From Anthoceros angustus (Eukaryota; Streptophyta; Anthocerotopsida; Anthocerotales; Anthocerotaceae), in NCBI GenBank assembly GCA_010909165.1, contig VJWM01000063.1, positions 124,001 through 188,000 on the forward strand: 64,000 nt of DNA, read 5' to 3'. Positions 22,401-33,249 of this stretch are shown one piece after another. The first letter of the stretch is position 1. Every line of letters begins with the position of its first letter. A model generated the notes under the pieces. It was given only the letters and a program-made list of their open reading frames with translations. It was not told the DNA's origin and did not search any database. The translations under genes and the position numbers were made by a program.

Positions 22401-25400
22401 TGACTCCAAGCTTGATTCCACAACATGGTTTGTACTCTCCCATTACTTTCCACACTCCTGGCCCCATTTCCGGCTCCTTGGTCCCAGAGTGGTCACTAGT
22501 ATCTTCAGTCTTCTGTCTGAGAGTCTCCTCTGTCACAACTGCTTGTGGTTTGCCAATGGCTATCACAGGCAAGCGTTAAATGTTAGGATGGTCCAGAAGT
22601 ATGTCTACTTACCAGTGGACAACATTCCAAACATAGTAATAACCCACACATCAGTGGTATCAAGTCCTTACGGTCGAAATAAGACAGTGCCAGAGTCACC
22701 GTGAAATTGAGGAAGAATGTGTATCCAATGAGCACCGCCACACCAATCCAGTACCAATACCCTTTCATTGGAATCCCTCGTGCACCAAGAATCCTCCTAT
22801 ACAGAGGTACCCCAGGAGCATAAGGGCTTGCTGGGGGACAGTCCGGACAATATATCAGCTCTCACATACAATGCAGGACTCTGCACCAACACTCTGGTAC
22901 TCTAGCAGACTAAGCACTTGGCTGAAGGAATACTCTGAAAAGTGGTTACAGTTGTTACCAAACTCATTTTGCTAGGAAAGGCTGAAAAGAAAGAGGCACA
23001 GAAAAAACAAGCCGGGATCCACCTCAAAATAGTCAATAAGTAGCAGTGAGTGTTGTCCCAGAGGCCCAGCATATATGACTTGCCCGCCACGTTTCATCAA
23101 AAGAAGCTGCAGTTTGCGAATGGATCATACCAGACTCAGAGTCTTCAAAACGCATACGCATCACTGTAAAGCTTGAACACACTGTACCTCATCAAATGCC
23201 TCAAAGATGTCTATGCTGGGTTGGTGGATTGTGCAAACAACGGTCCGTCCTGTGTCAACAGTATTCCGCACAGTACGCATGACAATAGCTGCTGCTCGGG
23301 CATCCAGCCCTGAGGTAGGCTCATCCATGAAGATTATAGAAGGATTTGCAACTAGTTCAACAGCAATTGTCAGACGTTTTCTCTGCTCCGTTGACAGCCC
23401 AGTGCTGCCAGGTAGCCCCACGAGCGCATTTCTCAAAGGAGCCAGCTCTACCAACTCCATAACCTCTTCAACGAACGCCTGAGAAAACGTAGAGGATGTA
23501 TGAGGCAAGACTCATGACAGTCATTAGATCATATCACTCAACCATGAGGCAGAGATCATGGTTGAGAGATGCCCAATCATCCTTGAAATCCATATCACCT
23601 TCCAGCCGTTTTCATTACTTACATGGCGTGTTTGTGTGTCAACGTCATCAGGGAGTCGCAACCATGAGGAATACAGCAACGACTCATGCACTGTGACTTG
23701 TGGGGAATGTATATCAGTCTGCTCCACATATCCTGTGACTCGAGCAAAGGTGGCTTGCACCTTGGGATATCCAGACACCCTAATGTCTCCAGTAATACGG
23801 CCACCGGTCTTCCTGCCGGCAAGAACATCCATCAACGTTGTCTTTCCAGCCCCACTAACACCGACCAGAGCAGTGAGCACCCCTGGACGAAATGCTCCAC
23901 TCACGCTTTTCAAAAGCTGCAGCTTGTCCTCTCCAAGGCCTTCTTTTTTCATTTCCTAAGCAGACAAACCATGAGCACAAAAAGTGGCAGAAAGGATATG
24001 GCAAGAACCAACCTCCATACTTCAAAGTGTGCTGCTTCTAATCTGATCCACACAATGTGGGGCAAAGCAGTAATGTCAGCGAAGGACTTACTGGAGGCAT
24101 GTCAACGTAGTAGCAAACGTTGTGAAATGACAAAGCCAGAGGCTGAAAGGGCAATATCATCCCCTTGGATGCCTTAGGCTCTGTCAACTGTTGCATGTCC
24201 ACATGAATTTCCGGTACTTCTTCATTCTGCCTGCCAACTGGTCCCAATTCAATGCTTCCTGCAGATTACAGCAACATACTAGTGTGTCAAACACTGAATT
24301 AACAAAACTTTATGATGGAAAGATCCATCTGTCAGCTACCTCCTGACTCCAAGCTTGATTCCACAACGTGGTTTGTACTCTCCCCATTACTTTCCACACT
24401 CCCGGCCCCATTTCCGGCTCCTTGGTCCCCAGAGTGGTCACTAGTATCTTCAGTCTTCTGTCTGAGAGTCTCCTCTGTCACAACTGCTTGTGGTTTGCCA
24501 ATGGCTATCACAGGCAAGCGTTAAATGTTAGGATGGTCCAGAAGTATGTCTACTTACCAGTGGACAACATTCCAAACATAGTAATAACCCACACATCAGT
24601 GGTATCAAGTCCTTACGGTCGAAATAAGACAGTGCCAGAGTCACCGTGAAATTGAGGAAGAATGTGTATCCAATGAGCACCGCCACACCAATCCAGTACC
24701 AATACCCTTTCATTGGAATCCCTCGTGCACCAAGAATCCTCCTATACAGAGGTACCCCAGGAGCATAAGGGCTTGGCTGGGGGGACAGTCCGGACAATAT
24801 ATCAGCTCTCACATACAATGGAGGACTCTGCACCAACTGACTCTGGTACTCTAGCAGACTAAGCACTTGGCTGAAGGAATACTCTGGAGAAACGTGGATG
24901 GCATGTCAGTTCTCATGACACAAACGAACCTTTTGCCATCGAGGTGCAAGAAATTCGTTGACAGAAAGAGCATTCTGAGCGTATGACAAAGGAGACACCC
25001 AATATCCCCATACCCACCAAGGGTGTATGCTTTCTGCAAGTAACACGACAAATCATGACAAGATTGTTATGCTTTCTTCTTGCGTCGAAGTACGTGAGCT
25101 TTGCATCTTTGAAGCTGAAGTTATCACAAAGGAGAAAAGAGGTTACTCTTTGCTAAGATAAATCCACCCAGAAGGAAGACCACCAGAAGTGCAAAGGATC
25201 CGAATGTGTTTGCAATAACCATGGATCTCCCTAGAGCACCTATTGTCCGAAAAAGCCCTACTGACATCTGGTGCATAAGAAAAAGCAGTAGCATATATCG
25301 GAAAAACCTGGACAAAATCGAGAATATTAGACCGAACTGCCTCTTCTACTATGCCTCTCCTAATAGGTAGAATGCCTTCATCAATTTGCATGACGGCCCA

Positions 25401-28320
25401 TTACCTGGAGGCTTCAGGGGCAAGTCCAACAGTGTAATATACTATGCAACTCCAAATAATAGCCTCCACAGCTGAGTAGGGAAGTCTGAGAAGCCAGATT
25501 GGTACTGAGAAAGCCCAGCCTGGATAGAACAGGTTGTCTCTCTGCTTGTAGAACACTTGAAGCCGCATTACCGTGATCGACATCTCAGAAAATCCATTGA
25601 ACATCATGTGCACCAAGGAATAGAATAGAGAAGCCATGTAAAGGTTTCCATCGTTCTCATTTGTGGGATGCAAACGTGTCCTCACAAATAAAGTGGCTGT
25701 AAGGAATGCCACAAAACCAACCTGCCACATACAACAAAGGTTAGAGGTAAATGTCTGTTCCTTTTCTGTCTACTGAAACATGAATTGCTTCACAGATACA
25801 TCGCCAAGAACGTCCCCCATTTGGATGCAAGATGATGTACCTGGGCAGTGCGGAAAACATACAGAAAACTGTTGCGCTTCATCAACAACAGTTCTCGTTC
25901 AAAGCAGGCTTTGAAAAGCTTCCACTTTGACAAAGCATACTTTGTCTTGGCTATTGCCAGGGGGTGGGTTTTGGAAGCATCGAATGGAGATGCAAGGTGT
26001 GCATTCAGTTCTTTCCCAATCTCTGATTCCTGAAATGCAGCTGCGATTGCAGAAACCGGTACATATTTGTAAGGGCTGCTCTTGTCTGCCCAGTACTGCG
26101 CCTGATCCTTCTTTGAAGTAACCTGAAATCAAAGGGTGGCCACGTACAGGAAGGAGTGTGGTGAAATTCCTTTTCATGTTCAAGGCCCAAGGAATGAAGA
26201 GACGTTCAGAATACTTCACCTCTTGAAGAAAGTCTGCAATGCCTTTACGAGTTGGAAGCTTGAACCCCAGTGACTCAAAAAACTCGAGGACCTTTTCCCG
26301 AGGCCCCAGGTATACTACATGACCCTCAGCTAGGAGGAGGATGTCATCGAAAAGGTCAAACGTTTCTGGGGCTGGCTGGAGGAGAGCCATTAGCACGGTT
26401 GCATCAAGCAGGTGAACGAAGTTACTGGTGCATTTTACAATTTGGAAGGTCGTGGAGCTGTCCAACCCTGTAGATATCTCGTCCATAAACAAAGTTTTTT
26501 TGGGTCCAACCACCATCTCACCTGCGAAGAGAGCAGCACCAGTTAGATACTCGATGCAAGCAAGCCAAAGCATGATAGTAAAAGCAAGTGCTGCGTTTTC
26601 CCAGACCCGGCATATGGGTAACTCTGAACAAGGAAAAGCCAGAGCAAACCTGTTGTCACGCGTTTTTTCTGGCCCCCTGAAATCCCCCTGAGCATCTGAT
26701 CTCCCACAACCGTGTCTGCACAGGGTTCAAGACCGAGGACCTTCGTAATATAGTCTGTAGAAACACTGTGCTTCTTGCCCTCCACAGCTGAGGCCTGATA
26801 CACACAGTAGATTAAATCGTGTGATGGAGCGGTGGGAGAACCCCCCAAGTGCCGTACCTGAGAGGACGTGACGAGCTATCCTACCTTCATATAGGCATCG
26901 ATGTCTGGGTCAGGACGAATTTGCTGCGCCTTCTCCCTCCTAGCAAGCTCAGCCATCATCTCTGCAATAATTGGCCTCAGAAAGCATAAAATGTGTGCCT
27001 TAGCAAGGACAAACAAGGAAATACCGTCACACCGTCCACATACCTTGTTTATAGCCTACACCTTGACACCGGGCTGCGAAGTCAAGAGTCTCTCGTACAG
27101 TGAGCTCGCCGATGTGATTGTCAGTTTGGCTAATATACGATGCTGTCCTTTGAGGCACAAATTCCTTGAGCGTGAGGCCGTTGTAAGTGATCAAGCCGGA
27201 TTTCTGGTCACAAATGCACAAAGAGGTTAAATAGAGAGGTTGAGCTGGGTCCAAATCCCACAAATTTATGCATGCTGACTCCAGGCATGCAAACGAAGCA
27301 AGAAGGCGGGGGGCGGGGGCGAAATTGCACCCGTAAGCTTGAATCTAGCTTTCCCGCTAGCGCCAGCAGCAGGGTCGATTTACCAGAACTAGGCGGACCA
27401 AGAAGAAGGGTCATCCTGCAGCCCAAAGAAAGCGTGGCAATCAGCAAAGTTATGTTTAAACCTGCAGGCAAGGCAATTTCAGGTAGAGGCGGAGCGGGAA
27501 TTCAGAAAATGATAGTCGACGACCCGTAACATCTCACCTTCCGGGCTTGATCACGCCACTGACGCCGTGAAGAATGTGAAGGTCACGTTTGTCCGACGGC
27601 AGCAATCTGCAAGCTGCTAGGCAGGCCTGCAGGGCGGGGCCATATCGATCACGCTCCAAATAACAACCTCTTGAAGCATGAAATTTGTGCGAGAGCCGGC
27701 GGCGAGTTAATACAATCGTGCTGCCAATTGTCAAGAGCATGTCTACGTCCATACCTCGACCAAATTCCGGACGGAATTCCACAGCGAAGGAAGCGCACGC
27801 CCGCCGACGTACACCTTGGCCGAGACATGCAAGTCCTGAAAGCGCACCTCAACCTTGGGAAGCTCAATCCCGGCTCTGCAACGCACAAAACAGTCAAGAT
27901 TGCAACAGGAATTGCACCGTTTCCAGCACAATCGGTTTGCACATGCCTGTCAATGCGGTTCTTGAGGGACTGCAGAAGCCTCTCGTTGTCCTGCTCCGAG
28001 GTGTCGAAGGCCTTGTCCAGAAGCTTGGCGCGCTGCATGCGGCCGAGCTTGCGCACATCCACGTGCTGATGCTGCTGCGCGCCTCCCCCGTTGCCGGTGC
28101 CGTCCAGAGACGCGGCCAGGATGGCGGTGTGCAGGCGAGTGTAGGTAGGGAGCCTCTCGAGCGCGGCCCAGGTGAGAGCTTCCGTGTCCTCATCCGTTTG
28201 CTGGCTGCTGGAGCGGCCGGAGAAGGGGACGCGGCCCTCGCCGGTGTCTCCCCACACGCGCTCGCCTCCCAGTTTCATGTCGAACCAGATGTCGCTCGGA
28301 GGGGCGGTGGATTCCGCCAT
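19439..28320 (-). CDS. full-size PDR/ABCG transporter, 24 exons, 1,490 aa
   Basis: ATP-driven plasma-membrane exporter of the plant pleiotropic-drug-resistance (ABCG) type, layout NBD1-TMD1-NBD2-TMD2. Exons (high to low): 28320-27947, 27875-27755, 27626-27538, 27415-27331, 27203-27044, 26961-26885, 26794-26650, 26521-26220, 26122-25841, 25721-25405, 25307-25147, 25033-24930, 24776-24617, 24504-24340, 24258-24092, 23955-23623, 23478-23188, 23106-23023, 20997-20864, 20776-20549, 20441-20270, 20181-20094, 19964-19798, 19705-19439. They total 4,473 nt with every junction in phase. Visible motifs: NBD1 Walker [10 protein letters not shown], signature [13 protein letters not shown], Walker [15 protein letters not shown]2 [16 protein letters not shown] and [12 protein letters not shown]; end YINFQRR. 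The first intron uses a GC donor. Substrate unknown. The model skips an internal duplication (20998-22934). Confidence 0.9.
20998..22934 (-). repeat. extra copy of the transporter's NBD2 exons (1.94-kb tandem duplication, copy 1)
   Basis: 20998-22934 repeats 22935-24887 head-to-tail (offset 1,937 at the lower end), with the junction inside AATACTCTG. It covers the linker, NBD2 and following exons. Copy 1 carries many one- to four-base losses relative to copy 2: the exon starting [12 protein letters not shown] in copy 2 is frameshifted, an SGAF is reduced to RAF, and single bases are missing in the linker exons. At the junction the acceptor of one intron is fused to the intron upstream of a linker exon, and reading through gives a stop within about ten codons. 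Either a real disabling duplication or, given the homopolymer-type indels, an assembly artefact. Confidence 0.85.
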
Positions 28321-29037
28321 CGCTCACCTCGGGAGGATGCTGTCAATCAACTCAGCTGCTTGATTGACAGCTGCTTCCAGCAATCGTGGCTACCGTGCGC
28401 GTGCATACATGCAGCCTGCACCCAGGCACCAGCACTGGCACTGGCGATGGATGCAGCACAAGAAGAAGCGCTCAAGGCAAGGCAAGGGAGGCACGCACGC
28501 ACGCCTGTCCGTCGTGGTGGTTCAAATTCCGCGCAAATTCCACACGCAGCTCGACGTCCTTCCCAAGGAGAGGGTCTTTCCTTCCTTCCCTCCCTCCTTC
28601 GTTCCTTCCTTCCTCCAGGCTCCAAGCCGCCAGGCTCCGCGTCGGCAGGACCTTTGCTTTGCCAAGTGCCCCGCCGGAACCAAGAGTGCGTGTGCAATGG
28701 CGGCGGGCATGTCCCTATTTATGAAACATTCTGGTGTATATTTCTGCTCCTGTCGGAACGGCAACTATTACAGGGGCAGAACGGCAACTATTACTTGCCA
28801 TTCCATTGGCTTCGTCCTTGCCGTTCATGCCACCCGGCTCCTTTCACTTCTCTTCGCCGTCCGTTCCACTTTGGTCAATCTGTGGTTTCTCTTCGTTACT
28901 ACAGCGCCCAGTTACAGCCAAGGTCTGATACAGGGCATGTAAAATTGAACATGAAAACTTTATGTAAGAAAAAAAGATGAAGAATTTTCATCTACCTGAG
29001 AATAAAAAAAAAGAAAAATCAATGAAGGGATTCACCC
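28321..29037. promoter_or_regulatory. 5' flank of the transporter gene
   Basis: No gene seen; the long plus-strand frame running in from 27685 is antisense to transporter exon 1. On the minus strand CATAAATAGGGAC (about 28711-28723) is a possible TATA box some 390 bp above the start codon. A (TTCC)n tract lies at about 28575-28615. Confidence 0.3.
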
Positions 29038-29530
29038 AATCAACGCGCCCAGTTAACGCCCAGCAATGGCGCCCAGTTAACGCCCAGCAATGGCGCCCGC
29101 CCGCAATGGCGCCCGATTAAAGAATGGCGCCCGACGCCCAGCAATGGCGCCCGGCTAACGCCAGCAATGGCGCCAATGGCGCCGATTAACGCCCAATAAT
29201 GGCGCCCGATTGGCGCCAATGGCGCCCGGCTGCGCCAATGGCGCCCGGCGAAGAATGGCGCCATAGCGCCCGATTAGCGCCAGCAATGGCGCCCGGTGCG
29301 CCCGGCAATGGCGCCCGATTGCGCGCCAACAATGGCGCCCGATTGCGCCAACAATGGCGCCAGCAATAGCGCCAACAATGACGCCCAATTAACGCCCAGC
29401 AATGGCGCCCAGTTAACGCCCAGCAATGGCGCCCAGTTAACGCCCAGCAATGGCGCCCAATTAACGCCCAACAATGACGCCCAATTAACCCCCAACAATG
29501 GCGCCAACGCCCAATTAACGCCAATGGCTT
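29038..29530. repeat. GGCGCC-containing minisatellite, unit about 24 bp
   Basis: The right part (29385-29510) has clean 24-bp units of the form CGCCCAGTTAACGCCCAGCAATGG. The left part is a scrambled version built from AATGGCGCCC and TTAACGCCCAGC pieces. Nearly every unit junction makes the palindrome GGCGCC. Several frames on both strands stay open because the unit length is a multiple of three (an eight-residue PLLGVNWA repeat on the minus strand), but this looks like a property of the repeat and not a gene. Confidence 0.9.
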
Positions 29531-29739
29531 GCAAAAGGTGGGCATAGCGAACATGTACCATCAAGGCTGTGCACACTTCGTTGTGGGCGTAGAGGTGGCA
29601 ACTGCTCACAATAAGAATACTGCAGGTTGTTCAATCATCGCATGCTATTGTAAATGGCTTCCAATCATATTTTTGTGATTAGTGATATTAATAAAGAGTT
29701 TTAGAAAAATAAAGATCAAATTTTGAAAAAAAAGGCTTT

Positions 29740-29964
29740 TATAACGTAATCTACAACGTGGGAACCACGTCATCAATCTGTTGTTGTAAATGAGCACCCA
29801 AAAGAGTGCCACATCATCCAACTAGAAACCCCCGTTGTAAATCAAGTCTTAAAACTTGCCACATCAGCGAAACTTCAACCAATTTACAACGAAGGTTTTA
29901 GACATTGTAAAGATTGGGACATTTGCAAAAGAGGTTTTGTAAAACACCCCTCTCCCTAGTAGTG
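29740..29964. mobile_element. CACTA-like DNA transposon end
   Basis: The plus strand ends CCCCTCTCCCTAGTAGTG at 29947-29964; read inward this is CACTACTAGGGAGAGGGG, the classic CACTA (EnSpm) terminal sequence. The adjoining 200 bp contains short subterminal motifs in both orientations (GTTGTAAAT at 29783 and 29833, TTTACAACG at 29882, ACAACGTGG at 29752) and a repeated GCCACATCA. No matching opposite end was found in the window, so only one terminus or a deletion derivative remains. Confidence 0.42.
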
Positions 29965-30030
29965 CCCGCAATCGCTCATCTCGAAACTACCTACAATGCA
30001 AGAATTTCGTGGTTAGGGATATGAAAAAGC

Positions 30031-31223
30031 CTACCTACCGCAGGGGCCGAAGTTGTCGCATCCCCAGCGCTTCATGTACACCACGTTCGCCAACGCCCTC
30101 TGCAGGACGATGGACACCCGTTGCCTGACGAAAGCCACAATACAAGAAAGGGGGAGACCAATCCCATTCTTGCGATTGTGGTAAGTCTTGGCATAGGCCT
30201 TGACAATCCTAGAGAAATCCTTGCCCATGGCCCCGTGAGTCTCGATGACAAGGGGGATGAAGGTGTGGCCATACTGCATGGAAGAGTACTTGTGGACCTT
30301 TGCTGTCGCGCACCCCTCTGCCGCCCAACCCGGAGGGTTGAGGATAACATGCTCGTAGACATTGTCCCAAGTGGGATCTATTACAACCACATCAGCAATA
30401 AAAACCTGGTCTTGGTAGGTCAAAAATAGGTTAGCCCGGAGAGAAACGCCGTTGAGCAGGGTGTAAGCATGCTCTTTATAAAAGAACCCGCTGTCCTCAG
30501 CTATCGAGAACATGACATCTCGGACGGCGTCATGCATAGCCATGCACTGCCCGCCAATGGCATAGCGAGCCAGGTGCATCCTAGAGTCGTCGAGGGGGGC
30601 TCCACAGCTGCATGTTGTTAGAGAGCAAGCTACAGGTTGGACCAAACCTAGGCGAAATCTCATTACGGTGGAAAAAGTTGCCGTTGCGATGCAGAACGCT
30701 TGGATACTGGGCCGAGCCATAAGCCAGGAACATACTCCATGCCCCGAGCAAGAGTGAAAGCAAGCTCGAGGTGGCCTGGGAATGAAGGAATCCTTGAGAA
30801 GGGCCAACTGCGCCTAGCACAATGCTTCTCCAAGAGGGACGCTTGAAGCCCACGCAGCCCAACCTCAGGGAGCAAGGAAAAATATTAATGAGGCAGGGTG
30901 GCTCTAGCCCCTGAGGATAAAGATCACCTCGCCAACCTTAAGAACGCATGCAGGGGGAAAGCCCCTGCCTCAACGCCTGAGGCAAAGGCCTCTAAGATGC
31001 GCGAATCCCGGATTAAGGAACGGGAGGCTAAGATGAAGGCATAGAGGGCCCAACTCTCTAAGAAAGCCATTGGCACGGAGGCTCCCGTTTCCAACAGACC
31101 AATGCCCCCAAAAGCGGCAGGAAGGAACGCCTGCTGCCTCGCCAAATCCTCGATCGCATTCGAAGGTGCCCGGGCCAATGATGTTGCCCAACGCTTGCAT
31201 AATTGTTTGTCAAAATCTCTCAA
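30031..31223 (-). pseudogene. non-LTR-type retroelement 3' part
   Basis: On the minus strand, 31223-30924 has the segment that follows many LINE-type reverse transcriptases (LARQQAFLPAAFGGIGL). After a gap with stops, 30807-30031 carries a zinc-knuckle-like CSCGAPLDDSRMHLARYAIG (the third Cys position is Tyr) and then MAMHDAVRDVMFSIAEDSGF, QVFIADVVVIDPT, PPGWAAEGCATAKVHKYSSM and RVSIVLQRALANVVYMKRWG. The order and motifs fit the C-terminal zinc finger plus endonuclease-like domain of some plant and algal retroelements. It is a 5'-truncated, broken copy. Two relatives lie at 15955-16470 and 31980-32119. Confidence 0.68.
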
Positions 31224-31979
31224 GCTAGATAAGAAAACCAGGGAGGGAGGAGCCGTTCGGAGAAGGTACCCTGGCCGGCGCGCATAGTAGAAATAAAGAG
31301 AGGATCCTTCATCACCAAGATTTCATGGCTTTAGAACATTAACTTGAGGATCTTGTCCCTCTTACTTCGACACCTTGTTCCCTACTTGGGAAACTTGTCT
31401 CTTCTTTTCTTTTGTATCTCGACCCATTCATTTCGGCACTGGACTTGATTTAGAAGCTAATTACCGAAGAGACTTGGATTCAACGAGATTGGATCCGCTA
31501 TATATTTGCAGACTTTCTACCTTATACAAATGGACACATAGAATCGCACCCATCGCCATAAAATTGCCCCTATTCGTCGAAAAATCCCTGAAGAAAAACG
31601 GCTAACAATCACACTCTCTCGAGCTCGATTGCCTCACGGAGATAGTGCGTGAAATTCAGGCTGTGGAAGACGCCCCAACTCCCCCTGCTGAGGTTGAAGG
31701 CCTCTCTCGTTGGTTGTGGGATGCGGGTGACATAGAGTAGTCTGTTGGTGCTTCTTGGTTGTTGACTGACGCACAAGTGCCATTCCCCCGCTGTCCTTCG
31801 GCTGTTTTTTGGCATCCGTCTCCTTCTCGGGGACTTTTGTCACCTTATGTTCTTTCCTATATAAATTCTCACGGCCATTCGCCTTAAAAAAAAAATGGCT
31901 TACAATCGTCGAAAGCGCATTTTAACCCCAAAACCCAGTATTCCAAGGCCAAAAACCCCTTACATGTATTATCTCTTCA
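31224..31979. other. intergenic, no gene recognised
   Basis: Short frames on both strands (31375-31605 +, 31609-31843 -) show no domain or neighbour relation. Nothing further supported. Confidence 0.4.
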
Positions 31980-32119
31980 TGCTTATTCCTAACCGTCCAG
32001 GTTGGGCTACTGCTGGAGTGACGGCTCTCAAAGTCAAGAAATCTAGCGCGATGCAAGCGGGCCACCAACTCATTCGCCTGGTACAATGCTATGCCATGCA
32101 AAAAGAACGGGAAAAATGA
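31980..32119 (+). pseudogene. small fragment of the same non-LTR-type domain
   Basis: The plus strand reads NRPGWATAGVTALKVKKSSA then MQAGHQLIRLVQ, which aligns residue for residue with NPPGWAAEGCATAKVHKYSS and MQYGHTFIPLV at 30031-30807. It lies in the opposite orientation to that copy, about 0.8 kb away. The surrounding 75-codon frame (31895-32119) is incidental. Confidence 0.55.
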
Positions 32120-33230
32120 TCTTCTAATGGGGAAACATTAGAAGATCCTTTTGGAGGTCTAAGGATGTATCGGAACTCCCGACGAAATAACAAGTAGCAG
32201 ACATCGGCGGAGGTTCACCTAGACCGCTCTCATATATCTATCATATGCCCTAATGCGACGAAGAACACCCTATCCCCTTTTTATCCTTTACAGTATTTCC
32301 GTCTCTTTCGGCGGTGACATAGTACCGGGTTATCATCAAACATGCCAGGGGGGCCTAGCTGGGTGAATAAGTGCGTGCACTAGGGGGCAAGGGGGCCCAG
32401 GTGCGCGCACCCAAGGTCAAGAAGGCCTAGGAGCATGAACCCATATGGTTCATGCCTCCTAGTGCATTCCCAGACGGTTCATCCAAAGAAAAAAGAGCAA
32501 AAAATCTAAAAAATCCCAAAACAATCCCAAAAAAATCCAATTTTTTGATGCAAGTGCGTGCACTTGCCCTAAAATTTTGATATTTTTAGGATACAACAAA
32601 ATTTGATATTTAGTATTTTTGTTGTTTTAAAGGGTTCCTTTCGACGTTTTCCACCTTTTTTGTGCACCTCCTTAATGTGGATATGTTCTTATCTTTACTT
32701 AGCCCTCATCTTTTTTCTAGTGGTTAAAACTTTGAACTAGTAGTGAGAACCTTTTGCATCTTTTGAATCTTGAGGCGTTTGGCATGGGCGGCTCAAGTCG
32801 AGACCATGCCACTCTCATTTCGTGACGCGGATCAAGAGCATCAGTCCATGAAAACATTATTGTCCCAATGTCTAAGAAACAAAGTCCTGTAAAATTTCTC
32901 AGAGCGAGAGTATAGTCTTAGGATTGACTGGTATGAATGAAAGGTTGGTGCGCAAACAAGTTTGCACAACAGAATTACAGCAAGCCCTAAAAACTCTAAA
33001 TGTTTGTATACATGCCGGTTGTGAGGATGACCTTCTTTCAGAAAGGCTCAGAATTGGATAAAGTTTAAAATCAAATACGTTTGTGCACGTGTAAACAAGA
33101 CCTAAACTCTTCTAAACGGCCGTTTTTAGTGCGGTTTTTTTAGCATGCAATTTGGGGTTTGCGGAAGTCCGTGTGCAAAAAGGGATTACTGAAGAAACCC
33201 TTTTCTACTCAAACGCTTTTAGTTGCTCTT
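32120..33230. other. AT-rich intergenic DNA
   Basis: No gene seen. One imperfect hairpin is described separately. The rest consists of simple A- and T-runs and short frames. Confidence 0.45.
32426..32462. repeat. imperfect hairpin around CATATG
   Basis: CTAGGAGCATGAACC on the left pairs with GGTTCATGCCTCCTAG on the right, with one unpaired base and a short CATAT centre. The arms are about 15 bp. It could be the core of a small foldback element; there is no poly-T that would suggest a terminator. Confidence 0.6.
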
Positions 33231-33249
33231 TTTCACTTCGACCCTTAGC

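Noticed and set aside
27685-28980. 431-codon plus-strand open frame
   Set aside because: It is antisense to the first two transporter exons and their 5' flank, which have clear protein homology, splice sites and correct phase. The plus-strand translation has no domain.
29040-29609. Repetitive proteins from the minisatellite (PLLGVNWA and HCWALIGR repeats)
   Set aside because: Open frames result from a repeat length divisible by three. All frames show it equally and there is no start context or flanking coding sequence.
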